Source: a virus
Strand: one strand, 5' to 3'
IMG/VR virus record: IMGVR_UViG_3300046028_009474
Span: 1 to 64,000 of that record
Length of the DNA: 64,000 nt
Position 1 is the first letter of the stretch. Every line of letters starts with the position of its first letter. Below the pieces are notes generated by a model. The model saw only the letters and a list, made by a program, of their open reading frames with translations, made no database searches and had not been told where the DNA came from. The position numbers and the translations under genes were made by a program. Of this stretch, positions 53,401 to 61,063 are shown in pieces.

Positions 53401-54769
53401 CAAAAAAACTTTTTAAACTAGCAAATCCAAACTGAACAAGATCTTTGGAAAGCTTGAGAATAATAGCTCCAAACAATGCCAATCCTGGCCCCGAAACTAA
53501 ATTGCCAATACCAGCAACTAATCCTCTGAAAAATTTACCAATTCCGCTATCTTCTTGCAGAATACTTTGAATTCCGTCTAAGAGCTTGTTGAAAAAATCT
53601 AAAATACTTTTTAAGTTATCAGTCACGCCCAATTCGCCCAATGTAGCCCCAAGTTGTTGCGCACTAACTGATGTTCTATTTAAGATGCTCTCTAATGTGG
53701 TATTTAAAGCTATATTTTTTTGATAAGCTTGATCTGCTGCTCCCTGGGCCACTTTAACAGCTCCAGCATATTTAGACTGCTCACTTGATAAATCTTGGAG
53801 AGCTGCGAGTAAATTTCCCAATTGATAAATGCCACCCAGCTTTTCAGCAATGTCAGCTTGTCCAATTCTTGAAAAATCGTTAAACTTTGAGGCTAAACCC
53901 TCCATGATTGCAGTGGCTGGAAGAACTTTTCCCTCCAAGTCTGTAACCCCAATTCCTAAATTGCTTAAATATTCAAGAGTTCCTTTGTCTTGAAGTCTAG
54001 CAAAAATAGTTTTAAACGAGTTGCCAATAACCGCACCACCTCTGGCAGTTCTTTCTTGCACAGCAGTAATCAAACCTGCAAGTTCATCAAAAGAAACTCC
54101 AGCTTGTTGCGCTGTAGATCCAGCTCTTTTAATACCCTCAACAAGATCTTTTTCAGAAACAGCGTATTTTTGAGAAACGGCAACTAATTTATTAAGAATT
54201 TCAGTAGTTGTGATGCCAGTGTCGGCAAAAGAGTTGTATGCTGCGCTCAAGCCTTCTACCGCAGCAGCAGAGTCTAATCCAGACAATCTGGTTAAAATAA
54301 GAGAGTCGTTTAACCTTTTTAAAACTTCTTGAGAGTTTAAACCTTGGCGGGATAATTCTAAAGCAGCATCAGCAGCAGCTTGAAATGATTGCCCAGTATT
54401 TTTAGCAGCTTGAAACAATCCGTTTTCAAAATCTTTAGAGCTGGATCCCGCTTTGTCTAAAACGGAATAAATTTTAGCTAAAGCGCTCTCAACTTCAATA
54501 GTGCTTTTAACAAGTCCAGTAAACGCTTGAGAAACGCTATTGATGATTCCAACAGATGCTCCGAATGCAAAAACGCGAGCGTTTGCAGCTTCCATTGATT
54601 TTGTAAACTGATCTGCTTGACCAGTGATTCTACCAAGTGGTTGAGACAGAGAGGAGATTTGCTTGGCACTAGTTCCCAAATTAATCACAGCACTCTTACC
54701 AGCATTTTTCATTGCTGCTTGAATGCTCGCTTCTAAACCTGTTTGTACTACTGGAAGTTGTAATGCCAT
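47438..54769 (-). CDS. Tape measure protein
   Basis: The longest complete ORF (2443 residues), the tail-length ruler. The N-terminal ~350 residues match phage tape measures (ESALAKIYSVLDKAGSSSKDF, LAGLITAVQERT, GNSFKTIFARL). Hydrophobic stretches appear near 410-450 and ~1170-1210. Several G(F/Y)(I/V/L)PN(F/Y)A motifs lie between residues ~545 and 1100. Long Lys/Glu/Leu helical segments follow to ~1900. Two late motifs, GGEYVINKKS and GGEFVMNRAA, are common in tape measures. AAAGGAG precedes the ATG (54777-54784), one of the few clear ribosome-binding sites here. At ~0.15 nm per residue a fully helical ruler would span about 370 nm; the real tail is probably shorter. Confidence 0.93.
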   Translation of the reverse strand: MALQLPVVQTGLEASIQAAMKNAGKSAVINLGTSAKQISSLSQPLGRITGQADQFTKSMEAANARVFAFGASVGIINSVSQAFTGLVKSTIEVESALAKIYSVLDKAGSSSKDFENGLFQAAKNTGQSFQAAADAALELSRQGLNSQEVLKRLNDSLILTRLSGLDSAAAVEGLSAAYNSFADTGITTTEILNKLVAVSQKYAVSEKDLVEGIKRAGSTAQQAGVSFDELAGLITAVQERTARGGAVIGNSFKTIFARLQDKGTLEYLSNLGIGVTDLEGKVLPATAIMEGLASKFNDFSRIGQADIAEKLGGIYQLGNLLAALQDLSSEQSKYAGAVKVAQGAADQAYQKNIALNTTLESILNRTSVSAQQLGATLGELGVTDNLKSILDFFNKLLDGIQSILQEDSGIGKFFRGLVAGIGNLVSGPGLALFGAIILKLSKDLVQFGFASLKSFFGIGQAARDIANVEKSVAQALSTNVSLQQRLLALEGDRAAQLRVISAEIISQEAMLRRIASTSAAIAPGLYGGGVRSTGQGLRVPKAADGYMPAVSQEAASINRGVGGAKPSDKPVVIPNFNFGGGKRGTMVANSGEHIVPNFNGSGGSAIFNRDMVRKMGMPVGAQKINSAGGFVPNYAAKDLEPLFQQWKATRDDIKLENYRSLNNLKTTNPKKYTEISTEFQKSDIYKQGAVNSALSADAAEKSRNRSTTPTGDKVKYAMMYPDTSRDSSAGIVARYIGKTQDEVKFIPVKTSPSSLLYEQIEKGLIDAGLQYAKGLQLNPDIVNEQKFAKGISDNLNQGSVQGALGTVFESVFQSSIGNVSPNNITWDLPTKGLVQQFAGVMKKSGILNQPIDGYLRGVQVADFKNSLNESNIASIAEKIAAAPAKAARGFIPNFADPPMPPVSMVPMVKNAEYERRQRERSAKAQKYRSASGTIGNLFKVLPEKFFADLVLGDAGHGLETEGIFKTIKDSAMYSASFAGPNAVKFVQGAESYGLKVSKTLQDKLTKLLVKATTKSGAKGFLPNFADPVQAAIGREMSAGVPASQIYIDQNSSLKGAMNPNGLMVANRIDEPMGGSQGIARARKEGANPMTYGAANGFVPNYATSGSFQTPGNSTFNTQSPTNQSAAVSAAASAIAAAVTAAIKLPLPTPAKPNASIKQAPVEDPKASSEKMLGTIFAVQGALSVLQGVVGEATGDVAKFAQGLTSVASNMTTVAFAAQGLSAMGGNIGKFAGALGPAAIVATGLFTAFKEGSKIADEYNGVASSAALALDKVSKAAESAAVKLTDYSPAQQAEIKKEAEKTFNKAISTQKSVTSIGADYKAQTNTFDVKASTEGWTDALDKSMIEQISFAKAAGIANSNIENIFKNAKSDGEITKEEATAASNAISDLIYATKDAATNAFGDLNATGTGAGDFTGGKPSDFANNLAKANTTEDPFKVYREKMAVSGVTDTEAQNQLLTKERTLLISKEEAKVEQQKVSIQQISSDLFKLNLNTALKISALNREEADLTLGSNKQKLQAAQILGNSSQQQIRNLERSVALEDQFAGTVEERRSIIFELANKSAEIGVVDGDRLKIQKAFAGLSAEDLATKGSTLKKVIEILKKQDLTEQALAKAQELIEAQLDSTDSLSIKKRDNLKLDLDSKDALSGQKEAIDRIIESTNNLLTMQNFEIDLTATIKTNEIEKEIRRLELNQPQNAPAARAQQSEIAKKRYELMQVQAPADRLKKLNEAKQSLSSEAGSLLGLKPTELQNLQNIIRNSNNQSELKKNAETPWLMGSNKQNLTKYKDILAKTIAGLDQADAAAAGSLAAATDELKKSQLAPTIKKFSDYVIDLNDGIDAAIEQGKFEFLSATTGSGLLDAASKKKRDLEIKSAGTSSSGISKAYANEAARADERRVALAGSASERVKLEYDVGVNEAILAIKQENVDALELTADQEARILELEKKRLEINKSLGQRFKEAFATSEADQIDRLNTALVDGATKFRDTMIDGVIQAVESGKSLKEILVSAAMDFTREMTRAALRNVADSVIGGATSLFSAPGGQKMASGGSVSGGSGSKDDVPAMLMGGEYVINKKSVNKYGPAFLDAINSGNLEGYAKGGKVKDYFVPGSYKRKSLSGKNDWLGFATQAYTSGSKDKIRSGNGFQSIALEPESVRLTNFGRRRQTPLNDYTKEVKSQAFGIMAQEETAAREKKMQEEAEKKSMKKQIMNSILMLIGSTVVGFGASKLNSSVAAKKATSGSFGSNLLSGLSGIFTKKPTAETPTSMMNYRENSYEPGPNAGLFPPGIIDLTKPDAQDPMIPFSDAWRQASRAATGGLISERPGIDTIPTMLSGGEFVMNRAAAQNIGAGPLQAMNAGSSSMITEEKSVELNDKLIKKLDELVGASSESKGNVSISINSTDNKTTSSSQSSAGSTQDRQKFAQNIKDVVLKVIQDEKRLGGQLRRGM

Positions 54770-54806
54770 TATCCTTGCTCCTTTAAGAGCTTTACACTAA
54801 AAAATC

Positions 54807-55784
54807 CTAACCATCCATCAATTTCATCATTTGTTCCATATTAAGACTTCCGCCATTTTGCCTCACAGCATCCTCTAAAGAAATGGTGCGAGCATTAGGA
54901 TCTATTTGCTTCAAATCTTCTTTTGTAGCTCCAAAAACCACTGTTGATTCAGAATCCCTCGACTGTCTTTGAGATCCTTGCTTGCCAGTCTTTTTGCTTT
55001 CGGAAAATCTTAAAATTGCAGATGGATCTTTTTTAATATTATCTGGAAGATCTTCGTTGTATTGGAATATATTAAAAAAGACTCTAGCATACAAAGCTAG
55101 TTTTAATTGAAAGATTGACAATTGAATAATTGGCTTGCCATAAAATGCTGATACATTCTCTGTTTGAGATAGATACATGTTAAAGAAATCTCTCAACACA
55201 CAATTTTGAATATTGTCTTCATTTAGTCTAGCGTTAGAGTTTGAATAAGTTTTAACTAAATAATTTATATTATAATCTTCCAATTCATCAAACTCTTCTT
55301 GCGAAAACAAATGTTCCTTTAACGTTTCATCTTTGAATAAAATGTATCTGATAAACTCTTCATTTGTTCTATTAGAAGCGTAAGATTCCGCTGTGTTTCC
55401 AACAATGTCTCTTTTAGAGGATAGTAATTTATTTAAGTCGTTATTTTTTTCAATAATGGTTTTATTAAATTTAGTTTTTTGAGATGGCAAGTAAGCTGCT
55501 TTTTGCGAGTCTTTTAATCTAGCAATTTCAGCCTCTAAACTAGCAATTTTTAATTCATCAGAATCATCCCACAAGTTGTCATTTTTTAGTCTAGCTAAAA
55601 TTTCTTTTTCACTTGGTATTCCTTTTTTTAAAGCAATACTTTTATACTTCTCATAGTAGCGATGAATGTATCGCTGATCTCTAATTGAGAAATGCTTCAA
55701 GTACGCTGGTTCGCCAGCGTACTCAAATTCTGTGTAGCCATCAAATATTTCTCCAACTATAGAAATATACTCTTCTTCACTCAC
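54807..55784 (-). CDS. Probable tail assembly chaperone 2
   Basis: Placed directly upstream of the tape measure gene (37-base gap), where tail assembly chaperones normally lie. 325 residues, helical and charged, with a coiled-coil-like stretch ELKIASLEAEIARLKDSQ (about 75-95). The end NMEQMMKLMDG is acidic. Start is GTG in a GTGA overlap with the 251-residue gene. No sequence family is recognised; the role is positional. Confidence 0.5.
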   Translation of the reverse strand: MSEEEYISIVGEIFDGYTEFEYAGEPAYLKHFSIRDQRYIHRYYEKYKSIALKKGIPSEKEILARLKNDNLWDDSDELKIASLEAEIARLKDSQKAAYLPSQKTKFNKTIIEKNNDLNKLLSSKRDIVGNTAESYASNRTNEEFIRYILFKDETLKEHLFSQEEFDELEDYNINYLVKTYSNSNARLNEDNIQNCVLRDFFNMYLSQTENVSAFYGKPIIQLSIFQLKLALYARVFFNIFQYNEDLPDNIKKDPSAILRFSESKKTGKQGSQRQSRDSESTVVFGATKEDLKQIDPNARTISLEDAVRQNGGSLNMEQMMKLMDG

Positions 55785-56536
55785 AATTCATTACTTTCGA
55801 GTCGTTTCATCAATCCATCAAAAGAGTCTTTGTCAGAAGCTTGGTTGAAGAACCAGAAAGCTAAAACTGTTGCAGCCTTTTTAGTAATCAAGAAGTACAA
55901 AGGATCTTCACCCTCTTCTCGCTTGTAGTATTCTTCCATCTTGTCTTCAAAAGATCCCTTGCCAAAAAATGGCTTTGGATTCTCATCGCCCTCTTCTTGA
56001 ATATGAGTCAACATGATTACATACCAGAGAATGAGTCGGTTCTGCGCTCTAACATCTGCTGTATGATCAAACAAAGATTGATAGTTGCTTTCAAACTCTA
56101 CAATTTGGCGACGAACTTTAACAAGCTCAGTTGAGACTTCTTCCACTCTTTCTTTTTGCTTGTCAGTTTTATTTTGAACAATTTCTAGGCGAGAGAATTC
56201 ATTTTGCAAATCAAAAATCTTTTTATAAGAATCCACCAAAGACTGAGCGTCATCTTCGCTCATCAAGCCGCCAGTATCGCTATACTTTTTGGCTAACATA
56301 GCTTTTGTCAAGATGCCCTTCTTAACACATCGACTCATTTCAACGCTAAACTCCAACTCAGCTTCTTCCAATTCTCTGCGAGAAGGACGCTTAAGTTTAA
56401 TAATTACTGGAACCTTTTCCTTGACTGTTTTTTTAGTGATAGTTTCCTCGCCGCTTTTCTTATCTTTCTTAGAAGACTCGATGATTTTTTCCACTTCTTT
56501 ATCTACTGTAAAATTGTATAGTTCTTTAAATTCCAT
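55781..56536 (-). CDS. Probable tail assembly chaperone 1
   Basis: This 251-residue helical protein has a Lys-rich start, SRRELEEAELEFSVEMSRC, and a long coiled coil with KQKERVEEVSTELVKVRRQI (about 120-145). It is followed by the 325-residue gene through a GTGA overlap. The pair precedes the tape measure gene, as chaperones G and GT do in other phages, but I see no slippery heptamer that would fuse them. Function inferred from position. Confidence 0.5.
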   Translation of the reverse strand: MEFKELYNFTVDKEVEKIIESSKKDKKSGEETITKKTVKEKVPVIIKLKRPSRRELEEAELEFSVEMSRCVKKGILTKAMLAKKYSDTGGLMSEDDAQSLVDSYKKIFDLQNEFSRLEIVQNKTDKQKERVEEVSTELVKVRRQIVEFESNYQSLFDHTADVRAQNRLILWYVIMLTHIQEEGDENPKPFFGKGSFEDKMEEYYKREEGEDPLYFLITKKAATVLAFWFFNQASDKDSFDGLMKRLESNEL

Positions 56537-56551
56537 ATGCCTTAATTTATT

Positions 56552-56842
56552 TTAATTTTTAAATACAAAAGTTACAGTATATTTTTCAAATTCATCAGAA
56601 AAATCTCTGATAGCTTCATTTCCAATGTCTAAAATTCGTTTTCTCAATCGAACTGACTTGTCATCTGTTAAATAATTCGCGGCATAAATTACATTATGAT
56701 GCTCAGATGGCAAAACATCTAAGATTTTTCTAAATTGCAAGTCGTGTTCAAACTTCAAATCCTCAATGATGACTAGCATATCCTTAAACAAGCTAGACAT
56801 TGACCTTTTGCACCTCTCTTCTAAAGAATTTTTAGCATTCAT
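56552..56842 (-). CDS. Small helical protein of unknown function
   Basis: 96 residues, not recognised. Charged and mostly helical (LEERCKRSMSSLFKDMLVII). First gene of the leftward tail unit and 15 bases before the chaperone candidate. ATG at 56842 with AAGG directly upstream, closer than usual for a ribosome-binding site. It could be a small tail or head-joining factor. Confidence 0.6.
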   Translation of the reverse strand: MNAKNSLEERCKRSMSSLFKDMLVIIEDLKFEHDLQFRKILDVLPSEHHNVIYAANYLTDDKSVRLRKRILDIGNEAIRDFSDEFEKYTVTFVFKN

Positions 56843-56857
56843 CCTTATACCTTTATA

Positions 56858-56866
56858 TATAATACT
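56858..56866 (+). promoter_or_regulatory. Promoter-like TATAATACT before the neck/tail unit
   Basis: A perfect TATAAT -10 box followed by ACT, identical to the left arm of the hairpin repeat at 37869-37877. It is 22 bases before the 56888 ATG in the 45-base divergent gap. No -35 consensus is found at 16-18 bases, so it could be a phage-specific (sigma-like factor) promoter. Confidence 0.35.
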
Positions 56867-56887
56867 TTTTAAAGTGTAAATTTCAAT

Positions 56888-57337
56888 ATGGCTAGTTTAC
56901 TTAACGCATCAAAACAAATAGCAATCAATAGTATTTATGTTAATCTTCATGATACTTTTTCAAGAGCAATTGTTGTTTATAAAAATGCTCAAAAATCAGT
57001 GTCAACATCTAACGCTAAATTTAACGGTATTTACGGTAATGCTGGCAAAACTACTAGCATTGTAAATCAAGAAGTTAGCCAAACCATTCAAGCAAGAGTT
57101 TATTATACAAATTTAAAAGAAGAAATTTTATCAGATCCAAATTCTCCAGCTAGTAAAATTATACTGCCACAAGGCTCTGTTAAAATTATTGTAGATTTTG
57201 CAGGTGCTGAATTTATAAGAGAAGCTCGTCGAGTAGAATTCGATGGTAAAATATTTGCTATTAAAAGCGAATGGACTCCAATTTGTTTGTTTGATAATTT
57301 ATATTATGAGTTTTACTTGAGTCCAATTGATTCTTGA
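56888..57337 (+). CDS. Probable neck/head-closure protein
   Basis: 149 residues, beta-rich, no family recognised. Contains SVSTSNAKFNGIYGN and SVKIIVDFAGAEFIRE. First gene of the short rightward unit that ends with the tail tube. Phages usually place head-closure and tail-completion genes just before the tube, so a neck function is likely but unproven. Confidence 0.5.
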   Translation: MASLLNASKQIAINSIYVNLHDTFSRAIVVYKNAQKSVSTSNAKFNGIYGNAGKTTSIVNQEVSQTIQARVYYTNLKEEILSDPNSPASKIILPQGSVKIIVDFAGAEFIREARRVEFDGKIFAIKSEWTPICLFDNLYYEFYLSPIDS

Positions 57338-57339
57338 TT

Positions 57340-57915
57340 ATGAAACTTCCCAAAGACGTACAGAGCATTATAGATGCTCAAACTCCAAAACTCTTACGAG
57401 TTCCTTTTGAGCAAGCTCTTCAAAAAAGATTTGAAACTTTAAAAAATCAAATGATTAATGAGTTTTTGAATCACCCAGTTTCTCAAGAAATTTCAGGTGG
57501 TCCAGAAGCATCAAATTCGAGCGGTTCTCTTGGGGGATATGGAAATTTATTTTCATTCATTGGATTTGAAGAGGATGATGAACCTCTCAAACCAATTTTA
57601 GAACAGCTACAAGCAACAAACTTTATATACTCTGGAGAAATTGCTTCTGGAGTTAAATTCTCAATACTACTTCCAACAGCTAAGGAGATTTTTGAGGTTA
57701 CTCCCATGCCATGGGCCTCTGGTAGAAGTTGGGCCAAAGGAATCGAAAGTGGAATCTCTGGACTAGGATTTTATTTAAAATTAAAAAGTAAAAATAGTAG
57801 ATCTGGCGAAGGAATACAAACTAGTGTAAAAGCTAATACTAGAAGATTTAAAAATCAACAATACATTTCTCTTTTGATTAATAAATACTCTAACTTATTC
57901 GCTCAATTAAAATGA
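57340..57915 (+). CDS. Probable tail completion/neck protein
   Basis: 191 residues from the ATG 57340; an earlier TTG at 57334 lies in the previous gene's stop. N-terminal helical part FEQALQKRFETLKNQM, then a Ser/Gly loop and IYSGEIASGVKFSILLP; basic C-terminal QTSVKANTRRFKNQQY. The pattern recalls HK97 gp10-like tail completion proteins only loosely. It overlaps the next gene by 4 bases. Confidence 0.45.
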   Translation: MKLPKDVQSIIDAQTPKLLRVPFEQALQKRFETLKNQMINEFLNHPVSQEISGGPEASNSSGSLGGYGNLFSFIGFEEDDEPLKPILEQLQATNFIYSGEIASGVKFSILLPTAKEIFEVTPMPWASGRSWAKGIESGISGLGFYLKLKSKNSRSGEGIQTSVKANTRRFKNQQYISLLINKYSNLFAQLK

Positions 57916-58760
57916 TAGAACAATTCCAACACAGAGCCACGACTTCTTTTTTACTATGGTTTGACAATTTCTTGTTACGCAAGGGAGAAGCATTTTCCAA
58001 TCAAACTGGAAAGTTTTTTAATTATGCTGATGATCGCTTAGATTCTAGATACAAGCCATATGGCAGTGCTTATAAACAATGGGTCACAGACTCTTCTATA
58101 CCTAATGCTGTGGTTCCTAGCGGAGTTCATATCAGTGGAACTTTTTTTCCAAGAAGCAACTCTTTGATCATTGATTTTGAAAATGGAAGAGTTTTGGCTA
58201 GTGGAGTTGCTGTATCCGCTCCAATTACAGGATCATTCTCCGTAAAAGATTTTAATATTTATTTTACCAATGACTCTGAGGATGATTTGATTGTGGAGAG
58301 AAAGTATATTCAAAACTCTCGAATCTCTAGTCCTGATGAAAGCTATATTTCGCCGTATGATCAAGTAGTACCCGCTATTTTCTTGTCTAGTGATTCTATG
58401 AAGAATGATGGATTTGCATTTGGCGGAATGGACACTACTAAAATCAATATGAAAGCTGTAATTTTAGCTGAAAATGCTTATCAGTTAGATGGAGTTTTAT
58501 CTATTTTTGCAGACTCATACAATGAAAACATTTGCAACGTTCCATTTTCTGGTCACCCACAAACAGAGTACGGAGATTTAAAAAATGGATCTTATTCTTA
58601 TGCAACTTTAAAGTCAACTTACGCTTCTAATACTTCATTTTTTATCAACAGCGTTAATGCTTCTAAATTAACTGACAAAGCTAGAACAACTTTAACGGAC
58701 AACTTATATGTTGGATTTTTAGACTTTGAAATACACCAACAAAGATTCCCTAGACAATAA
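57912..58760 (+). CDS. Structural protein of unknown type (before tail tube)
   Basis: 282 residues, beta-rich with many aromatic residues; motifs RATTSFLLWFDNFLL and VPSGVHISGTFFPRSNS. No family is recognised. Its place between neck candidates and the tube suggests a tail terminator or connector. A 67-base A/T-rich gap without a Shine-Dalgarno sequence separates it from the tube gene. Confidence 0.5.
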   Translation: MIEQFQHRATTSFLLWFDNFLLRKGEAFSNQTGKFFNYADDRLDSRYKPYGSAYKQWVTDSSIPNAVVPSGVHISGTFFPRSNSLIIDFENGRVLASGVAVSAPITGSFSVKDFNIYFTNDSEDDLIVERKYIQNSRISSPDESYISPYDQVVPAIFLSSDSMKNDGFAFGGMDTTKINMKAVILAENAYQLDGVLSIFADSYNENICNVPFSGHPQTEYGDLKNGSYSYATLKSTYASNTSFFINSVNASKLTDKARTTLTDNLYVGFLDFEIHQQRFPRQ

Positions 58761-58827
58761 AAAAAATTCTCTTTAATATTTATAAACTGTAAATAAAACG
58801 AACCCAAATTAAACCTATTTAACTACC

Positions 58828-60006
58828 ATGGCTAGAAATCGAGTAATTTATCAATCAGAAGCATTATACGCGAGCAAAAATATCCTTTCGACACTGAGTG
58901 GAGCTCACGTTCAACTTGATCGCGTTCAAAGCGCAAACTATAGCTTCACTGTTAATCGTCAAGATGTCAACCAATTCGGCGAACTTTCACGCATTGGATA
59001 CGTTGTTCTTGAACCTCCAACCGTTAATCTTGATTTCTCTTACTATTTAACAGATGGAAGTAATGAAAGAGCTATGAATTTCCACGTAAGAAATACTGTG
59101 GTAGGACAAAACGTAGATAAAACTTTTCTTTCTGGACATATGATTTCAGACTATACTGGACAAAATTTTTATATCTTAACATCCACAGAAGGAAATGATG
59201 TTAATAATACTACTGGAGATGCTGGCGTTGGACCAAACGCATACATTAAGAGTGCTATTGGTATTGGAAATGCATATATTACAAACTATAGTCTTGACGC
59301 ATCAGTTGGCAACTTAGCAACAGTTTCAGTTTCATTTGAAGGCTCTAATATGAATGCTGTTACTAATGTTGGCATTAATACTGGAGCTGGATTTACTGGA
59401 GGTTACAGTGGATTGCAAAATGCATCAGTTCAGCCAGAATCTGGAACTGCTAATTCTGGAATTGCAGTCTTCCTTCCACCTGCTAGAACTACTTTAGGAG
59501 CTAGCGGAATTATTGCTCTGCGCCCTGGTGATATCACGTTAAATTTAAATAATTTTGATGACAATGGAAGTGGAATTTTTGCTAAAGTTAGCGGAGCGGG
59601 AGAATCTATTCATATTCAGTCTGCCGCATTGGCTATTCCACTCGCTAGAACTCCAATTCAGCGCCTTGGAAGTAGATTTGCATTCTCTAGACCACTAGAG
59701 TTGCCTGCAAGCGCTACTCTTTCAGTTTCCGCCATTCTTAACGAAATGAGTGCTGATAATCTTGCAGCATCTATGGATTTAATTTATGAAAAAGATATTA
59801 CTCTCACTATTAATGCGCCAGGAACTAATAATGCAGCAGTAGTTTATACTCTTAGAAAATGCCGCTTAGATAGCGAATCATACTCTAGTAGCATTGGTGG
59901 AAATAAAACTGTTGATCTTGTTTTCTCTACTCAATACGCCAGTTTAAATGATACTGGACGAGGAGTATTTATGAGCGGAGCTTGTCCTGGAACAATCTTC
60001 TCTTAA
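58828..60006 (+). CDS. Probable major tail tube protein
   Basis: 392 residues. Best tube candidate because it is the last, separately spaced gene of the unit, is followed by a strong terminator, and has two paralogues around the tape measure. Landmarks: AYITNYSLDASVGNLATVSV with SFEGSNM, IPLARTPIQRLGSRF, and PASATLSVSAILNEM. Length is above the 150-250 typical of simple tubes, so extra surface domains are likely. The start lacks a Shine-Dalgarno sequence. Confidence 0.65.
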   Translation: MARNRVIYQSEALYASKNILSTLSGAHVQLDRVQSANYSFTVNRQDVNQFGELSRIGYVVLEPPTVNLDFSYYLTDGSNERAMNFHVRNTVVGQNVDKTFLSGHMISDYTGQNFYILTSTEGNDVNNTTGDAGVGPNAYIKSAIGIGNAYITNYSLDASVGNLATVSVSFEGSNMNAVTNVGINTGAGFTGGYSGLQNASVQPESGTANSGIAVFLPPARTTLGASGIIALRPGDITLNLNNFDDNGSGIFAKVSGAGESIHIQSAALAIPLARTPIQRLGSRFAFSRPLELPASATLSVSAILNEMSADNLAASMDLIYEKDITLTINAPGTNNAAVVYTLRKCRLDSESYSSSIGGNKTVDLVFSTQYASLNDTGRGVFMSGACPGTIFS

Positions 60007-60016
60007 TCGCTTAAAT

Positions 60017-60050
60017 AAAAAAGGAGCATGGGCAACCATGCTCCTTTTTT
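60017..60050. terminator. Bidirectional terminator
   Basis: Stem AAGGAGCATGG / CCATGCTCCTT with loop GCAA, flanked by A-run and T-run, so it can end transcription from both the rightward tube gene and the leftward head unit. Confidence 0.92.
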
Positions 60051-60062
60051 GTGTCTTAAAAT

Positions 60063-60521
60063 CTAGTAGCCCAAGTTTACGTCCGTTTCAATTCCACCCA
60101 ATTGAAGTGGCTCAGATTGATACATGTTATATTTATGACTCATAGAATCAATTTTGCTTTGGCAATCTGTTGCCATGGACTTGTACACTTTTGCAACTTC
60201 GTTTTTATTGGTGAACGATACTGAGCTATTTCCATCTCGTAAGCTTAAAACATCTCCTCCATTAGATGTTGCGAGTATTCCTCTAAGAGCGTTGCGAGAC
60301 TGTTTATTGTAATAACTACAGAGATACATCTCTTTGTAAATGGCGCTAGACTCTAAATCCAAAAGCGCTCCGCTGCCGCTATACGATGTATTAATAAGTG
60401 TATTTAATTGCCCAAGATTTGCATTTAACCAAGAGGTGATATAAGACTCTGGAACAATGCCAGAATCTCCATCAAATTCAGTTTGAAAAATGCCAGAACT
60501 TAAATCACTAATAGCGCTCAT
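60063..60521 (-). CDS. Probable head-tail connector protein
   Basis: 152 residues, mainly helical, no family recognised. SYITSWLNANLGQLNTLI and IYKEMYLCSYYNKQSRNAL give the helical pattern of head-completion adaptors. Last gene of the leftward head unit and 14 bases after its neighbour. Role inferred from position and size. Confidence 0.5.
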   Translation of the reverse strand: MSAISDLSSGIFQTEFDGDSGIVPESYITSWLNANLGQLNTLINTSYSGSGALLDLESSAIYKEMYLCSYYNKQSRNALRGILATSNGGDVLSLRDGNSSVSFTNKNEVAKVYKSMATDCQSKIDSMSHKYNMYQSEPLQLGGIETDVNLGY

Positions 60522-60535
60522 ATAAACATTTTACA

Positions 60536-60982
60536 CTAAATGTCATTGATAATTTTCATTAAGTGTTTATGTTCAGGATTATTAGGGTCCATTACAAAGC
60601 TGTTCATGGAAGTTGGCATGATGTTTCTGCGGCTATTGCGGGTAGAAGCAGAGAACTCTTTTAACAAGTTTTTCTTTAGAGTGGGATAATCGTGAAAAGG
60701 ATTGAGTCCAACTTTTTGCGCGAGTTTTTGAATTTCTGATAAGCTCATGCCAGATAAGGACTCCTGAAATACTTCTAGTTCGTTGGTGCCAAATGGGCTA
60801 ATTTGAGATACCCCTAATAGGATTTCTAACTCTCTCATTTTAGCTACAAATTCTGGAGTGTTTGTTGAATTTGAAGCTCTCATTTCATTGATTTCTTCAA
60901 TCAATGTGCGGCTGGAATATGGATTAGATTCATAACTAGAGGTTACTCCGTTGGCAGTTTCCATTTGATTTGTGTTGCTCAT
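60536..60982 (-). CDS. Small head-region protein with SAP/LEM-like helices
   Basis: 148 residues. N-terminal ~30 Ser/Asn-rich; residues ~80-110 (SGMSLSEIQKLAQKVGLNPF...KKNLLKEF) look like a SAP/LEM or Rho-N helix-turn-helix. C-terminal NPEHKHLMKIINDI. It follows the capsid terminator, so it is expressed by read-through or from a separate start. Function unknown. Confidence 0.55.
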   Translation of the reverse strand: MSNTNQMETANGVTSSYESNPYSSRTLIEEINEMRASNSTNTPEFVAKMRELEILLGVSQISPFGTNELEVFQESLSGMSLSEIQKLAQKVGLNPFHDYPTLKKNLLKEFSASTRNSRRNIMPTSMNSFVMDPNNPEHKHLMKIINDI

Positions 60983-61015
60983 ACTATATTATAAATTAAA
61001 TATAGCGTTTTTAAA

Positions 61016-61045
61016 TAAAAAGAGCCGCCTCTTTCGAGGCGGCTC
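61016..61045 (-). terminator. Terminator after major capsid gene
   Basis: On the minus strand, perfect 10-bp GC-rich stem GAGCCGCCTC / GAGGCGGCTC with a GAAA tetraloop and a following TTTTT. It lies 18 bases past the capsid stop. Confidence 0.95.
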
Positions 61046-61063
61046 AGTTTAAGAAAGACTAGC

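Noticed and set aside
55770-55800. Programmed -1 frameshift joining the two chaperone candidates
   Set aside because: The downstream frame is in the -1 register, but no XXXYYYZ slippery heptamer is visible before the stop and a GTGA re-start explains the overlap.
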